A stretch of 64,000 bases of DNA from Mycobacterium sp. IS-1264 (GCF_001954195.1 NZ_MBES01000086.1:62001-126000); one strand, 5' to 3'. Shown: positions 1-8,670, counted from the stretch's first letter. The notes: generated by a model not told the origin, from the sequence alone. Numbers and translations: made by a program.

Positions 1-181
1 GCGGGACAGCCAGAAGGGCATCGTCATCGGCAAGGGCGGTGCCCGGTTGCGGGAGGTGGGCACCGCCGCGCGCGGTCAGATCGAGAAGCTGCTCGGGACG
101 AAGATCTATCTCGACCTGCGGGTCAAGGTCGCCAAGAACTGGCAGAGCGACCCCAAACAGCTTGGCCGGCTTGGGTTTTAG
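1..181 (+). CDS. era: GTPase Era, C-terminal end only (partial)
   Basis: The window opens inside this gene; the first complete codon is at position 2 and the TAG stop is at 179-181. The 59 visible residues are the C-terminal KH RNA-binding domain of Era, with the GxxG loop in IVIGKGGARLREVG and the usual ending KVAKNWQSDPKQLGRLGF. Era is a ribosome-assembly GTPase whose KH domain binds the 3' end of 16S rRNA; the GTPase domain lies upstream of the window. The stop overlaps the stop of the convergent amidase gene. In M. tuberculosis era is likewise next to amiA2 and recO. Confidence 0.93.
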   Translation, partial: RDSQKGIVIGKGGARLREVGTAARGQIEKLLGTKIYLDLRVKVAKNWQSDPKQLGRLGF

Positions 182-1659
182 CGCCGCTCATCGTGTGACG
201 CCGGCCCGTGCTGCCACCACACCGTGGGTTGCTTGCTCGCCCATCCGCAGACGGCCTCCAGCTCGGCCGCGAGTGAGATCAGCATGCCCTCGCTGTTGGC
301 CGGGCCCATCAGCTGCACACCGATCGGCAGGCCGTCGGAGGTGAACCCCGCGGGCACGTTGATCGACGGCCAGCCCAGCACGTTCCACGGCCAGGTCAGC
401 GGGCACGCCGCGATCATGGCGCGGTCGGTGCCCCAGCCGCTCAACCGGTCGAACGCGCGCGCCAACGGGGGCGGCTGCGCGGTCGTCGGGGCCAGCACCA
501 CGTCGACGATGTCGAAGATCGACCCCACCCGGCGCTGGGCCGCGGCCTCATGGAGGCGCGCGCTGCGCAGGATCGCCTGACCCAGCACATGGCCCATCCG
601 CATGTTGGCCAGGGTGCGGGGGTCCCAGTTGACGCCGTCGCCCAGCCGTTCTTCCCAATCCCGAAGACCCGCCGTGGACCGGGCGAGAAAGTCCCACGAC
701 AACCGCAGCCCGTAGTCGGGGTTGCCGGTCTGCACGCTGTGGCCCAGCAGCTCGAGTTGCCTGGCCACGCTCCGGGTCGCGGCCAGGATGTCGGGATGCA
801 ACTTGGGCCGAAAAGCGGTGTAAGGGAACCGGGTTGACACCGCGATGTTCAGCGGACCGGGCGCGATCCCGACGTAGTCCGACGCCTTGATCGGGGGCGG
901 CTTGTGCCGGTCGCCGTCGACGTTTCCGGACGCGGCGTCGAGCACCAGCGCGGCATCGGCCACGGTGCGCGCCAGCACGCCGTTGACCGTGATCCCGTTG
1001 AACGCCTCCGGTAACGGCCACGTCGAGATCCGGCCGCGCTGCGGCTTGATGCCTACCAGGTGGGTCCACGCGGCGGGGATCCGGATGCTGCCGGCGCCGT
1101 CGGAGCCGATGGCTGCGGTGACGAGGCCCGCGGCCACCGCGGCTGCGCTGCCGCCGGACGACCCGCCCGGCGTGTGCCGCCGCGACCAGGGGTTGCGGGT
1201 GTGTCCGAACCCGGGTCCGCTGGTGAACGGCCACTGGCCCAGTTCACAGGTGTTCGTCTTGCCGACGATCACCGCGCCGGCCGCCTTCAGGCGGCGCACC
1301 ACCTCGGCGTCGTGGGTGGCCGGGGGCACATACCCCTCGGTGCCGAAGGCGGTCGGCACCCCGGCAACGTCGACGTCGTCCTTCACCGCGATCGGGATGC
1401 CGAGCAATGGTGCGGTGTCGCCGGCGGCCCGCCGCCGATCGGCCTCGGCGGCGTCGGCCAGCGCCGACTCGGTGAGCACCACGCGGAACGCGTTGAGGGT
1501 GGACTGACTGAGATCGATGGCGTGCAGGGCGCGGCGCACCAATGTGACCGACGTCACCGAGCGGCTGGCAAGCTGATAGAGCAGGTCGGTCAGCGTGGGC
1601 AGGCGCTGGCTGCGGGACCCGTAAGCGGACCCGGAAACGGACTCAGAAGCGCCGACCAC
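178..1659 (-). CDS. amiA2: Amidase signature family amidase (AmiA2)
   Basis: This is an amidase-signature hydrolase, expected to cut carboxylic amides to acid plus ammonia in the cytoplasm; the physiological substrate is unknown. The Ser-cisSer-Lys triad is visible: Lys about 93 in AVKDDVD, cis-Ser about 167 in GGSSGGS, and nucleophile Ser about 191 in GSDGAGSIRIP. The frame stays open to 1764, but that would overlap recO on the other strand. The GTG at 1659 gives 493 residues beginning VVGASES, which matches the N-terminus I recall for M. tuberculosis AmiA2 (484 aa). The TAA stop (178-180) overlaps the era stop tail to tail. Confidence 0.88.
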   Translation of the reverse strand: MVGASESVSGSAYGSRSQRLPTLTDLLYQLASRSVTSVTLVRRALHAIDLSQSTLNAFRVVLTESALADAAEADRRRAAGDTAPLLGIPIAVKDDVDVAGVPTAFGTEGYVPPATHDAEVVRRLKAAGAVIVGKTNTCELGQWPFTSGPGFGHTRNPWSRRHTPGGSSGGSAAAVAAGLVTAAIGSDGAGSIRIPAAWTHLVGIKPQRGRISTWPLPEAFNGITVNGVLARTVADAALVLDAASGNVDGDRHKPPPIKASDYVGIAPGPLNIAVSTRFPYTAFRPKLHPDILAATRSVARQLELLGHSVQTGNPDYGLRLSWDFLARSTAGLRDWEERLGDGVNWDPRTLANMRMGHVLGQAILRSARLHEAAAQRRVGSIFDIVDVVLAPTTAQPPPLARAFDRLSGWGTDRAMIAACPLTWPWNVLGWPSINVPAGFTSDGLPIGVQLMGPANSEGMLISLAAELEAVCGWASKQPTVWWQHGPASHDERR

Positions 1660-1720
1660 GGGGTACGAGACTAACGGCGCGGATCCCCGCAATGTCGCGG
1701 CGGGGTGCAAAACTATTGTG

Positions 1721-2518
1721 ATGCGGCTGTATCGAGACCGGGCTGTTGTGCTGCGCCAGCACAAGCTCGGCGAAGCCGACCGGATCGTGACCCTATTGAC
1801 ACGCGATCACGGGCTGGTTCGCGCGGTGGCCAAGGGAGTGCGGCGCACCCGCAGCAAATTCGGCGCACGGCTGGAGCCCTTCGCGCACATCGATGCGCAG
1901 CTGCACCCCGGGCGCAACCTCGACATCGTCACCCAGGTCGTTTCCATCGACGCGTTCGCCACCGACATCGTCAGCGACTACGGCCGATACACCTGCGGAT
2001 GCGCGATGCTGGAAACCGCCGAACGCCTCGCCGGTGAGGAGCGGGCCCCCGCCCCGGCCCTGCACCGGCTAACCGTGAGCGCGCTGCGGGCGGTGGCCGA
2101 CGGACGCCGTCCCCGTGACCTGCTTTTGGACGCCTATCTGCTGCGCGCCATGGGCATCGCCGGATGGGCACCGGCGCTGACTGAGTGCGCCCGGTGCGCC
2201 ACCCCGGGCCCGCATCGGGCATTTCACATCGCCGCCGGAGGCAGCATTTGCCCGCAGTGTCGGCCGGCCGGTGCCACCACACCGCCGCTGGGCGTCCTGG
2301 ACCTGATGTCCGCGCTGCACGACGGCGATTGGGAGGCCGCCCAGGCGGCGCCGCAATCCCATCGAAGCTATGCCAGCGGATTGGTCGCCGCGCACCTGCA
2401 ATGGCATCTGGAGCGGCAGCTCAAAACGTTGCCGCTGGTGGAGCGCAACTATCAAATCGACAGGCAGATCGCCGAACGGCGCGCGGCGCTGATCGGGCAG
2501 GATGAGGCCTGTGGTTAA
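1721..2518 (+). CDS. recO: DNA repair protein RecO
   Basis: RecO loads RecA onto SSB-coated single strands in RecFOR recombinational repair and anneals complementary strands. The 265-residue product has an N-terminal OB-fold (MRLYRDRAVVLRQHKLGEAD) and a C-terminal helical part. That part holds a zinc motif, CARC about residues 157-160 and CPQC about 178-181. A GTG lies three bases upstream (1718); the ATG at 1721 matches the family start. The gene is divergent from amiA2 and its last codons overlap the start chosen for uppS, so the two are probably cotranscribed and translationally coupled. Confidence 0.93.
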   Translation: MRLYRDRAVVLRQHKLGEADRIVTLLTRDHGLVRAVAKGVRRTRSKFGARLEPFAHIDAQLHPGRNLDIVTQVVSIDAFATDIVSDYGRYTCGCAMLETAERLAGEERAPAPALHRLTVSALRAVADGRRPRDLLLDAYLLRAMGIAGWAPALTECARCATPGPHRAFHIAAGGSICPQCRPAGATTPPLGVLDLMSALHDGDWEAAQAAPQSHRSYASGLVAAHLQWHLERQLKTLPLVERNYQIDRQIAERRAALIGQDEACG

Positions 2519-3428
2519 GTACCGGGTCACCGGGTCCCGGCGAACGGCCGAGCGCAAGCACAAGTTCAGCGACTTCCCGCAGCTGCCCCCCGCGCCCCAC
2601 GACTACCCGACCTTTCCCGACAAGTCGACATGGCCGGTTGTCTTCCCGGAGCTGCCACCCGCCGCCGACGGCGGCCCGTGCCGGCCACCGCAGCATGTCT
2701 CGAAGGCGGCCGCGCCCAGGATCGAGGCCGACCGATTGCCCAATCACGTCGCCATCGTGATGGACGGCAACGGCCGTTGGGCAACCCAACGCGGGCTGAA
2801 CCGCACCGACGGTCATAAGGCGGGTGAGGCCGTCGTGATCGACATCGTCTGCGGTGCAATCGAACTCGGCATCAAATGGCTCAGCCTGTATGCCTTCTCC
2901 ACCGAGAACTGGAAGCGTTCCCCCGAGGAAGTCCGCTTCCTGATGGGATTCAACCGCGACGTGGTACGCATGCGCCGCGTGAACCTCAACACGATCGGGG
3001 TGCGGATCCGCTGGGTGGGTTCGCGGCCGCGGCTGTGGCGCAGCGTCATCAACGAATTGGAGATCGCGGAGGCGATGACGCGCAGCAACGACGTCATCAC
3101 GGTCAACTATTGCGTGAACTACGGCGGTCGCGCCGAAATCGCCGATGCGACAAGGGAAATAGCACGCCTGGTGCAGGCGGGCAGGCTGAATCCCGAGCGG
3201 ATCAGCGAGGCGACGATCGCACGTCACATGCAGCGGCCCGACATCCCCGATGTCGATCTTTTCCTGCGGACTTCGGGGGAACAGCGGTCCAGCAATTTCA
3301 TGTTGTGGCAGGCCGCCTACGCCGAGTACATCTTTCAAGACAAGCTGTGGCCCGATTATGACCGCCGCGACTTGTGGGCGGCCTGCGAGGAATACGCGGA
3401 ACGCAACAGACGGTTCGGGAGCGCGTAA
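2502..3428 (+). CDS. uppS: (2Z,6E)-farnesyl/decaprenyl diphosphate synthase, cis-prenyltransferase
   Basis: This is a cis-prenyltransferase making the long-chain polyprenyl diphosphate (decaprenyl in mycobacteria) that carries cell-wall precursors. The signature IVMDGNGRWATQRGL contains the catalytic Asp, about residue 88. Downstream are SLYAFSTENWKRSPEEV and the C-terminal DLFLRTSGEQRSSNFMLWQ substrate loop. From the ATG at 2502 it is 308 aa. A GTG at 2511 is also possible, and the first about 80 residues are a mycobacterium-type variable extension. The gene overlaps recO by 17 nt, and its TAA overlaps the ATG of the next gene (TAATG). It is the homologue of M. tuberculosis Rv2361c. Confidence 0.92.
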   Translation: MRPVVKYRVTGSRRTAERKHKFSDFPQLPPAPHDYPTFPDKSTWPVVFPELPPAADGGPCRPPQHVSKAAAPRIEADRLPNHVAIVMDGNGRWATQRGLNRTDGHKAGEAVVIDIVCGAIELGIKWLSLYAFSTENWKRSPEEVRFLMGFNRDVVRMRRVNLNTIGVRIRWVGSRPRLWRSVINELEIAEAMTRSNDVITVNYCVNYGGRAEIADATREIARLVQAGRLNPERISEATIARHMQRPDIPDVDLFLRTSGEQRSSNFMLWQAAYAEYIFQDKLWPDYDRRDLWAACEEYAERNRRFGSA

Positions 3429-3856
3429 TGCCATCACTGCAGGAGCGCCTGGCCTCCATCCTCCGCGACGTGCTGCCCGTCGAGGACGAAGCCGACGGCG
3501 CACTGACGGTTCACCACGACGGCACCTTCGCGTCGCTGCGGGTGGTGAACATCGCCGAGGGCCTCGACCTGGTGTCGCTGACCCAGATCCTGGCGTGGGA
3601 CCTGCCGCTGACCAAGAAGGTCAGCGATCTGGTGGCCAAGCAGGCGCACGACAGCAACTTCGGCACCGTGACCCTCGTCCAGAAGGTCAGCGACAAGGCG
3701 GTGCAGCGCAACTCCGGCAAGGGCGCGGCGAAGACCGCGGATGTGATGCTGCGGTACAACTTTCCCGGCGCGGGCTTGGCCGACGACGCGCTGCGCACCC
3801 TGATCCTGCTCGTGTTGGATACCGGCGCCGAGATACGGCGCTCGCTGACGGCCTAG
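3428..3856 (+). CDS. Conserved mycobacterial hypothetical protein (Rv2360c-like)
   Basis: This is a 142-residue soluble protein of unknown function, with no signal peptide or membrane segment. The ATG at 3428 overlaps the uppS stop as TAATG, so it is translationally coupled in the recO-uppS unit. Length and position agree with Rv2360c of M. tuberculosis as I remember it. The sequence shows a compact alpha/beta-looking protein (LQERLASILRDVLPVEDEADGA) and a basic middle part with repeated KVSD. Its stop overlaps the stop of the convergent hydrolase. I cannot assign a biochemical role. Confidence 0.8.
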   Translation: MPSLQERLASILRDVLPVEDEADGALTVHHDGTFASLRVVNIAEGLDLVSLTQILAWDLPLTKKVSDLVAKQAHDSNFGTVTLVQKVSDKAVQRNSGKGAAKTADVMLRYNFPGAGLADDALRTLILLVLDTGAEIRRSLTA

Positions 3857-4836
3857 GACACCGCCGCCGCGGTGGGCGCGACATCTTCGAAAGCGCCGCT
3901 CCGCAGCAGCGTGCCCAGCAGTTCTTGGTCGTGGTACGCCGGCCGGGTCGTGTCGATGAACCGTTCGACAACCTCGACGAAGCGGTCGGGATGGTCGTGA
4001 TGCGGCTGGTGTCCGGACTTTTCGAAGATCTCCAGGCGCGAACCGGGCATCGCCGCGTGGGCCGTGTGGGCATGGTCCACCGGGATGATCAAGTCGTCTT
4101 CGCCCCAAATGATCTGCACCGGAACGGTTTGCATGAGGTAGCTGCGATCCAGCATGGTGACGAACTGGCCGCGGCTGTCCACCACCGATCGCAGGGTGCG
4201 TGCGAACGCCGCCAGCGCGGCGGGGTCCTGGAAGCCCTCGAGCAGGTTCACGGTATCGACGGCGTCGCGCCCGAATTTGGTGGAACCCAACAGGGTTTGA
4301 ATGGCGCGGCCAACGACTCGCATGACAGGCAGCGCGCCCGGCAAGCGCACCATGGCCAGCGCTTCGCTGCCCATCGGGCTCGCCGCCAACCGCAGCGCGA
4401 AGCTCACGTCCTGCGCGACGCCGCCGGCACTCACCAGCACGATGCGCTCCACCAGCTGGGGATACTGATAGGCGAATTGCGCCGCGACGCCGCCACCGAA
4501 CGAATGGCCGACGACGGTGACGCGGTCGATACCGAGCACGGCGAGCAGGTCGCGCATGCCGTTCGCGAAGGCCGCCAACGAGTAGTCGGCGCGCGGCTTG
4601 TCGGACTCGCCATGGCCCAGCAGGTCCGGCGCGATGACCGTGAACCGTTGCGCAAGCTTGGCGTGCACCGGGCCCCACGACGCGGATTTGTCGCCGACGC
4701 CGTGGATCAGCAGCAGAGCCGGTCCCGACCCCGCGATCCGGAAGGCGCGGCGGTAGCCATGGATCGTCCGGAACTGCAGTGACGGCGTCTCGACGTCGCG
4801 CACCGGCCGCAAGTGGGGCGATAGCTGGTTCCGCAT
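3853..4836 (-). CDS. Alpha/beta-fold hydrolase (Rv2715-like)
   Basis: This is a cytoplasmic alpha/beta hydrolase of 327 aa from the ATG at 4836. The oxyanion motif is LLLIHGVGDKSASW, the nucleophile elbow is VVGHSFGGGVAAQ (Ser in GHSFGG), the acid is probably the Asp in IIWGEDDLIIPVDHAH, and the His is in FEKSGHQPHHDHP. It closely resembles what I recall of M. tuberculosis Rv2715, which lies elsewhere in that genome, so this looks like a paralogue sitting between the Rv2360c homologue and furB. The substrate is unknown. The stop overlaps that of the convergent gene by 3 nt. Confidence 0.85.
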   Translation of the reverse strand: MRNQLSPHLRPVRDVETPSLQFRTIHGYRRAFRIAGSGPALLLIHGVGDKSASWGPVHAKLAQRFTVIAPDLLGHGESDKPRADYSLAAFANGMRDLLAVLGIDRVTVVGHSFGGGVAAQFAYQYPQLVERIVLVSAGGVAQDVSFALRLAASPMGSEALAMVRLPGALPVMRVVGRAIQTLLGSTKFGRDAVDTVNLLEGFQDPAALAAFARTLRSVVDSRGQFVTMLDRSYLMQTVPVQIIWGEDDLIIPVDHAHTAHAAMPGSRLEIFEKSGHQPHHDHPDRFVEVVERFIDTTRPAYHDQELLGTLLRSGAFEDVAPTAAAVS

Positions 4837-4936
4837 CGTGTTCTCACTTCCCTTGAGGTGATGTCTCGGCCCGTGGGCCACTCATGGGTAGGAGCACGCG
4901 GCGGACGCGTGGCGGACACTTTTTTGCCGAACTTTT

Positions 4937-5329
4937 TTAGGAGCGGCACTCCGAGCAGGTGCCGAAGATTTCGATGGTGTGGCTGACCTCGGAGAAGCCA
5001 TGCTTGGCGGCCACCTGCGCGGCCCACTCCTCGACCTCGTGGTCGCCCACCTCGACGGTGGTACCACAGCCGCGGCAGACCAGGTGGTGGTGATGATGCT
5101 CCGAGCACCTGCGGTAGACGGACTCGCCGGTATCGGTGCGCAGGGTGTCGACCAGTCCCGCCGCCGCCATCGACTGCAGCGTCCGGTACACGGTGGTCAG
5201 CCCGATGTTTTCGCCGCGGCGGCGCAGCTCGTCGTGCAGCTCCTGGGCCGAGCGGAATTCGTCGAGCGTCTCCAACAGTGTGGAAATCGCCGCCCGCTGA
5301 CGGGTGGACCGAACAGTCGCTCCCGTCAC
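4937..5329 (-). CDS. furB: Zinc uptake regulator FurB/Zur
   Basis: This is a Fur-family repressor that, when zinc-loaded, shuts off zinc uptake and zinc-sparing genes. It has 130 aa. An N-terminal winged helix (RSTRQRAAISTLLETL ... GLTTVYRTLQSM) is followed by a dimerisation and metal domain with the His-rich run EHHHHHLVCRGCG. The C-terminal structural-zinc pair is CSEC, about residues 125-128. The GTG start (5327-5329) overlaps the smtB TGA as GTGA, so it is the second gene of an smtB-furB operon, as in M. tuberculosis (Rv2358-Rv2359). Confidence 0.93.
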   Translation of the reverse strand: MTGATVRSTRQRAAISTLLETLDEFRSAQELHDELRRRGENIGLTTVYRTLQSMAAAGLVDTLRTDTGESVYRRCSEHHHHHLVCRGCGTTVEVGDHEVEEWAAQVAAKHGFSEVSHTIEIFGTCSECRS

Positions 5330-5724
5330 TGCGTGTCCTCGCTCGCGTGCGCGACCGCATCGACGACGATGTGCGCGAGGTGGTGGTCGGCGAGGCGGTA
5401 GAGCACCTCGCGACCGGATCGCTCCCCGGCGACCACACCCGCGGCTTTGAGGATCTTCAGATGCTGGCTCACCAGCGGCTGCGGCACCCCCAGCGCGTCG
5501 ACCAGTTCGTGGACGCAGCGCTGGGATTGGCGCAATTGCAGCACGATCGCGATCCGCACCGGTGCGGCCAGCGCGCGCAGCAGCTCGCCGGCGGCGTCGA
5601 GGATCTCCCGCGGCGGCGGCACGGGGTAATCGCCGAATTCGGCGTGCCCATGGGCATCCGCGCCGAGATCCGCGGTCGACGACGAGCCGTCGGCCGCCGT
5701 CGGCGTTGAGGAGGACATCACCAT
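5326..5724 (-). CDS. smtB: ArsR/SmtB family zinc-responsive repressor SmtB
   Basis: This is a metal-dissociable winged-helix repressor of 132 aa from the ATG at 5724. The recognition region is SQRCVHELVDALGVPQPLVSQHLKILKAAGVV. The alpha-5 zinc site is in RLADHHLAHIVVDAVAHASED, which has the D-x-H...H pattern. The first about 40 residues are a low-complexity, His/Asp-containing tail. In M. tuberculosis, zinc releases SmtB and allows furB transcription. The palindrome at 5801-5824 upstream is the likely autoregulatory operator. The gene overlaps furB by 4 nt. Confidence 0.92.
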   Translation of the reverse strand: MVMSSSTPTAADGSSSTADLGADAHGHAEFGDYPVPPPREILDAAGELLRALAAPVRIAIVLQLRQSQRCVHELVDALGVPQPLVSQHLKILKAAGVVAGERSGREVLYRLADHHLAHIVVDAVAHASEDTQ

Positions 5725-5800
5725 GGGAGAGTCATCACCTCGAGAGGTCCCGGGTCGTAGGAGCGCCTGCCGGTGGAAGGGCGATAGGCTTCCTCCACTG

Positions 5801-5824
5801 TCACATGCATGATGATGCATGTCA
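5801..5824. promoter_or_regulatory. Probable SmtB operator (palindrome)
   Basis: Between smtB and the divergent glyS, ACATGCAT (5803-5810) and ATGCATGT (5815-5822) form a perfect 8-bp inverted repeat with a 4-bp spacer. The outer pair T5801/A5824 extends it. It is an AT-richer patch 77-100 bp upstream of the smtB ATG, the expected place for an ArsR-family operator. Binding is inferred, not shown. Confidence 0.6.
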
Positions 5825-5910
5825 AAGACCGCGGGGCTGGTCGATACCATGACTGATGTTTTGCGCGCGGCGGTTGATCGCCGCACGCGTCCGCCCGACC
5901 CGGAAAGGGA

Positions 5911-7308
5911 GTGCACCACCCCGTGGCGTCCGTCATCGACACCGTAGTCAACCTGGCCAAACGGCGCGGCTTCGTCTTCCCTTCGGGCGAGATCTACGGC
6001 GGCACAAAATCGGCGTGGGACTACGGGCCGCTGGGCGTGGAACTCAAGGAAAACATCAAACGGCAGTGGTGGCGGTCGGTGGTCACCGGCCGCGACGACG
6101 TCGTCGGAATCGATTCGTCGATCATCCTGCCGCGGCAGGTCTGGGTGGCCTCCGGCCACGTCGAGGTGTTCCACGACCCGCTGGTCGAGTGCCTGAACTG
6201 CCACCACCGGCACCGCCAGGACCACATGCAGGAGGCCTACGCGGCGAAGAAGGGGATCGACGACCCCGAGTCGGTGCCGATGACCGAGATCGTCTGCCCA
6301 GACTGCGGCACCAAGGGCCAGTGGACCGAGCCCCGCGAGTTCAACATGATGCTCAAGACGCATCTGGGGCCCATCGAGACCGAGGAGGGGCTGCATTATC
6401 TGCGTCCCGAGACCGCCCAGGGCATCTTCATCAACTTTGCCAACGTGGTGACCACCGCCAGGCGCAAGCCGCCGTTCGGCATCGGTCAGATCGGTAAGAG
6501 CTTCCGCAACGAGATCACCCCGGGCAACTTCATCTTCCGCACCCGCGAGTTCGAGCAGATGGAGATGGAGTTCTTCGTCGAGCCGTCGACCGCGCCGGAC
6601 TGGCATCAATATTGGATCGACACCCGCCTGCAGTGGTATGTCGACCTCGGCATAAATCCGGACAATCTGCGCCTATTCGAACACCCCAAGGACAAGTTGT
6701 CGCATTACTCCGATCGCACCGTCGACATCGAATACAAGTTCGGATTCGTCGGCAATCCGTGGGGCGAGCTGGAAGGCGTGGCCAACCGAACCGACTTCGA
6801 CTTATCAACGCACGCACAACATTCCGGCGCCGATCTGTCATTCTACGACCAGGTCACCGATACCCGGTACACGCCGTACGTCATCGAACCGGCTGCGGGC
6901 CTGACCCGGTCGTTCATGGCGTTTCTGATCGACTCCTACACCGAGGACGAAGCCCCGAACGCCAAAGGCGGGATGGACAAGCGGACCGTGCTGCGCCTGG
7001 ACCCGCGGCTGGCACCGATCAAGGCCGCGGTGCTGCCGCTGTCTCGGCACGCCGACTTGAGTCCCAAGGCGCGTGACTTGGCCGCTGAATTGCGCAAAAG
7101 CTGGAATATCGATTTCGACGACGCCGGTGCCATCGGGCGCCGTTACCGCCGCCAGGACGAGGTCGGCACGCCTTTCTGCGTGACGGTGGATTTCGACTCA
7201 CTCGAGGACAACGCCGTTACCGTTCGAGCGCGCGACGACATGACACAGGAGCGCATTGCGATGGACGCCGTCGCCGATTACCTGGCGGTGCGGCTCAAGG
7301 GCAGCTAA
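5911..7308 (+). CDS. glyS: Glycyl-tRNA synthetase, alpha2 type, zinc-knuckle form
   Basis: This enzyme charges tRNA-Gly. The 465-aa class II synthetase has motif 2 (FRNEITPGNFIFRTREFEQMEMEFF), motif 3 near GLTRSFMAFLIDSY, and a C-terminal anticodon-binding domain ending YLAVRLKGS. The GTG at 5911 follows the ribosome site GGAAAGGGA; a GTG at 5923 is an alternative. An insertion carries four cysteines, C94/C97 (CLNC) and C129/C132 (CPDC), a typical zinc knuckle. The M. tuberculosis GlyRS I recall has a Cys-free insert here, so zinc dependence may differ. The gene is divergent from smtB-furB. Confidence 0.93.
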   Translation: MHHPVASVIDTVVNLAKRRGFVFPSGEIYGGTKSAWDYGPLGVELKENIKRQWWRSVVTGRDDVVGIDSSIILPRQVWVASGHVEVFHDPLVECLNCHHRHRQDHMQEAYAAKKGIDDPESVPMTEIVCPDCGTKGQWTEPREFNMMLKTHLGPIETEEGLHYLRPETAQGIFINFANVVTTARRKPPFGIGQIGKSFRNEITPGNFIFRTREFEQMEMEFFVEPSTAPDWHQYWIDTRLQWYVDLGINPDNLRLFEHPKDKLSHYSDRTVDIEYKFGFVGNPWGELEGVANRTDFDLSTHAQHSGADLSFYDQVTDTRYTPYVIEPAAGLTRSFMAFLIDSYTEDEAPNAKGGMDKRTVLRLDPRLAPIKAAVLPLSRHADLSPKARDLAAELRKSWNIDFDDAGAIGRRYRRQDEVGTPFCVTVDFDSLEDNAVTVRARDDMTQERIAMDAVADYLAVRLKGS

Positions 7309-7455
7309 TCCGCAATTAATTGGCGAAAGTCCAGCCATTTCGCCGTCGGGTTGGCTTACGATCACCTGTGGCGGGTTTCACATGTGTCTAGTTGCCACGG
7401 GTGGGTGTCGAGCTGTGTGCAAGGGCGTTGATGCGGTGCACGTGTTGAGGTTGTG

Positions 7456-8670
7456 ATGTTCTTCCCCTGGTTGCCACCGGAGATCAACTCGGCGCTGATG
7501 TTTGCTGGCGCGGGTCCGGGGCCCCTGCTCGCGTCGGCCACGGCCTGGGACGCATTGGCGGCGGATCTGGCGGGGGCGGCGGCGTCCTTCGATTCGGTCG
7601 TTTCGGGGCTGACCGGCGGACCGTGGACCGGTCCGGCGTCGCTGTCGATGGCGGCGGCGGCGGTGCCGTATGTGACGTGGCTGAACGCGGCCGCGACACA
7701 AGCCGAGGCGGCGTCCGCGCAGGCCTTCGCGGCCGCGGCGGCGTTCGAGACCGCGCAGGCGGGCACCGTGCCCCCGGCCGCGGTGGCGGCGAACCGGGCG
7801 CTGTTGCTGTTGCTGATCGCGACGAACTTTTTCGGTCAGAACACCGCGGCGATTGCGGCGACCGAGCTCGAGTACATGGAGATGTGGGCTCAGGATGTGG
7901 CCGCGATGACGGGGTACCACGCCGGGGCGATGTCGGTGGCGGCCACGTTGCCGTCGTTCAGCGCGCCCCCGGTGGGCCTGGCCGGGCTGGGCGCCGGGTT
8001 GGGGAACATCCTGTCCTCGTTCTTGTCCTCGTTCGTGTCCTGGTTGTCGGGCCTGCTTCCGGTCGGGGGATTGGCGGGATTGGCCGGCCAGGTCCAGACC
8101 TTCATAGCGGGCATTCCCGCTGTGCTCATCAATGCCGTGACTCAGCTTCCGACGACGTTGTCGGCGGTGCCGCTGACGTCGTTGGCGTCGGTGGCGCAGG
8201 TGGCGCAGGTGGGGATGGTTCCGGCGAGCATGGTTGCGTCGCCGATGATGAGCCTGGCGCAGGTCGCAAACGGCGCGGGGTTGGCCAGTTCCGCGACCAC
8301 CGGGATGGCTGCGGTTCCCCAGTTCGTCGGTTCGAGCGTTCCCCCAATCAGTGTGCTGAGCGGCGCCACTACCGGCCTGGGGCCGGTTGGCGCCGGGCTG
8401 GGTAATGCGCGGTTGGTGGGGGCGATATCGGTGCCGTCGACGTGGCCGGGGTCGATGCCGATGCGCATGGCCACCCCGGTGACGTCCGGGCTGGGTGCCG
8501 GGTTGCCGAGCGCCGCGGCGGCCGAGGCGGCCGAGGTCGCCCCTGCGGCCGGAACACCGATGTCGCCGATGCCCGTGGGTGTCAACGGTATGCCCGGCAA
8601 GACGGACCGGGCGAGTCCGCATGTGGTGCCGACGAGGCCCACGGTGGTGCCCCGGACCGGGGTCGGATAG
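7456..8670 (+). CDS. PPE family protein, PPE-SVP subfamily
   Basis: This is a secreted or surface protein of the type VII (ESX) export systems, 404 aa from the ATG at 7456 (a GTG lies directly before it). The PPE domain covers about the first 175 residues, with LPPEINSALMFAGAG at the start and a WxG motif in GGPWTGPAS. A Gly/Ala/Val-rich middle follows. The C-terminus has GAISVPSTWP, the GxxSVPxxW signature of the SVP subfamily. No PE gene precedes it, so a partner must be encoded elsewhere if one is needed. It may correspond by position to PPE40 of M. tuberculosis, but I do not assert orthology. Confidence 0.88.
   Translation: MFFPWLPPEINSALMFAGAGPGPLLASATAWDALAADLAGAAASFDSVVSGLTGGPWTGPASLSMAAAAVPYVTWLNAAATQAEAASAQAFAAAAAFETAQAGTVPPAAVAANRALLLLLIATNFFGQNTAAIAATELEYMEMWAQDVAAMTGYHAGAMSVAATLPSFSAPPVGLAGLGAGLGNILSSFLSSFVSWLSGLLPVGGLAGLAGQVQTFIAGIPAVLINAVTQLPTTLSAVPLTSLASVAQVAQVGMVPASMVASPMMSLAQVANGAGLASSATTGMAAVPQFVGSSVPPISVLSGATTGLGPVGAGLGNARLVGAISVPSTWPGSMPMRMATPVTSGLGAGLPSAAAAEAAEVAPAAGTPMSPMPVGVNGMPGKTDRASPHVVPTRPTVVPRTGVG

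Noticed and set aside
178..1764. Longer amidase start at 1764
   Set aside because: It would overlap the divergent recO start by more than 40 nt; the extra residues do not look like amidase sequence. The GTG at 1659 is preferred.
3250..4782. A 510-residue plus-strand open frame
   Set aside because: It runs through uppS, the Rv2360c homologue and antisense to the hydrolase, all with clear family matches; its product is Arg/Gly/Ala-rich shadow sequence.
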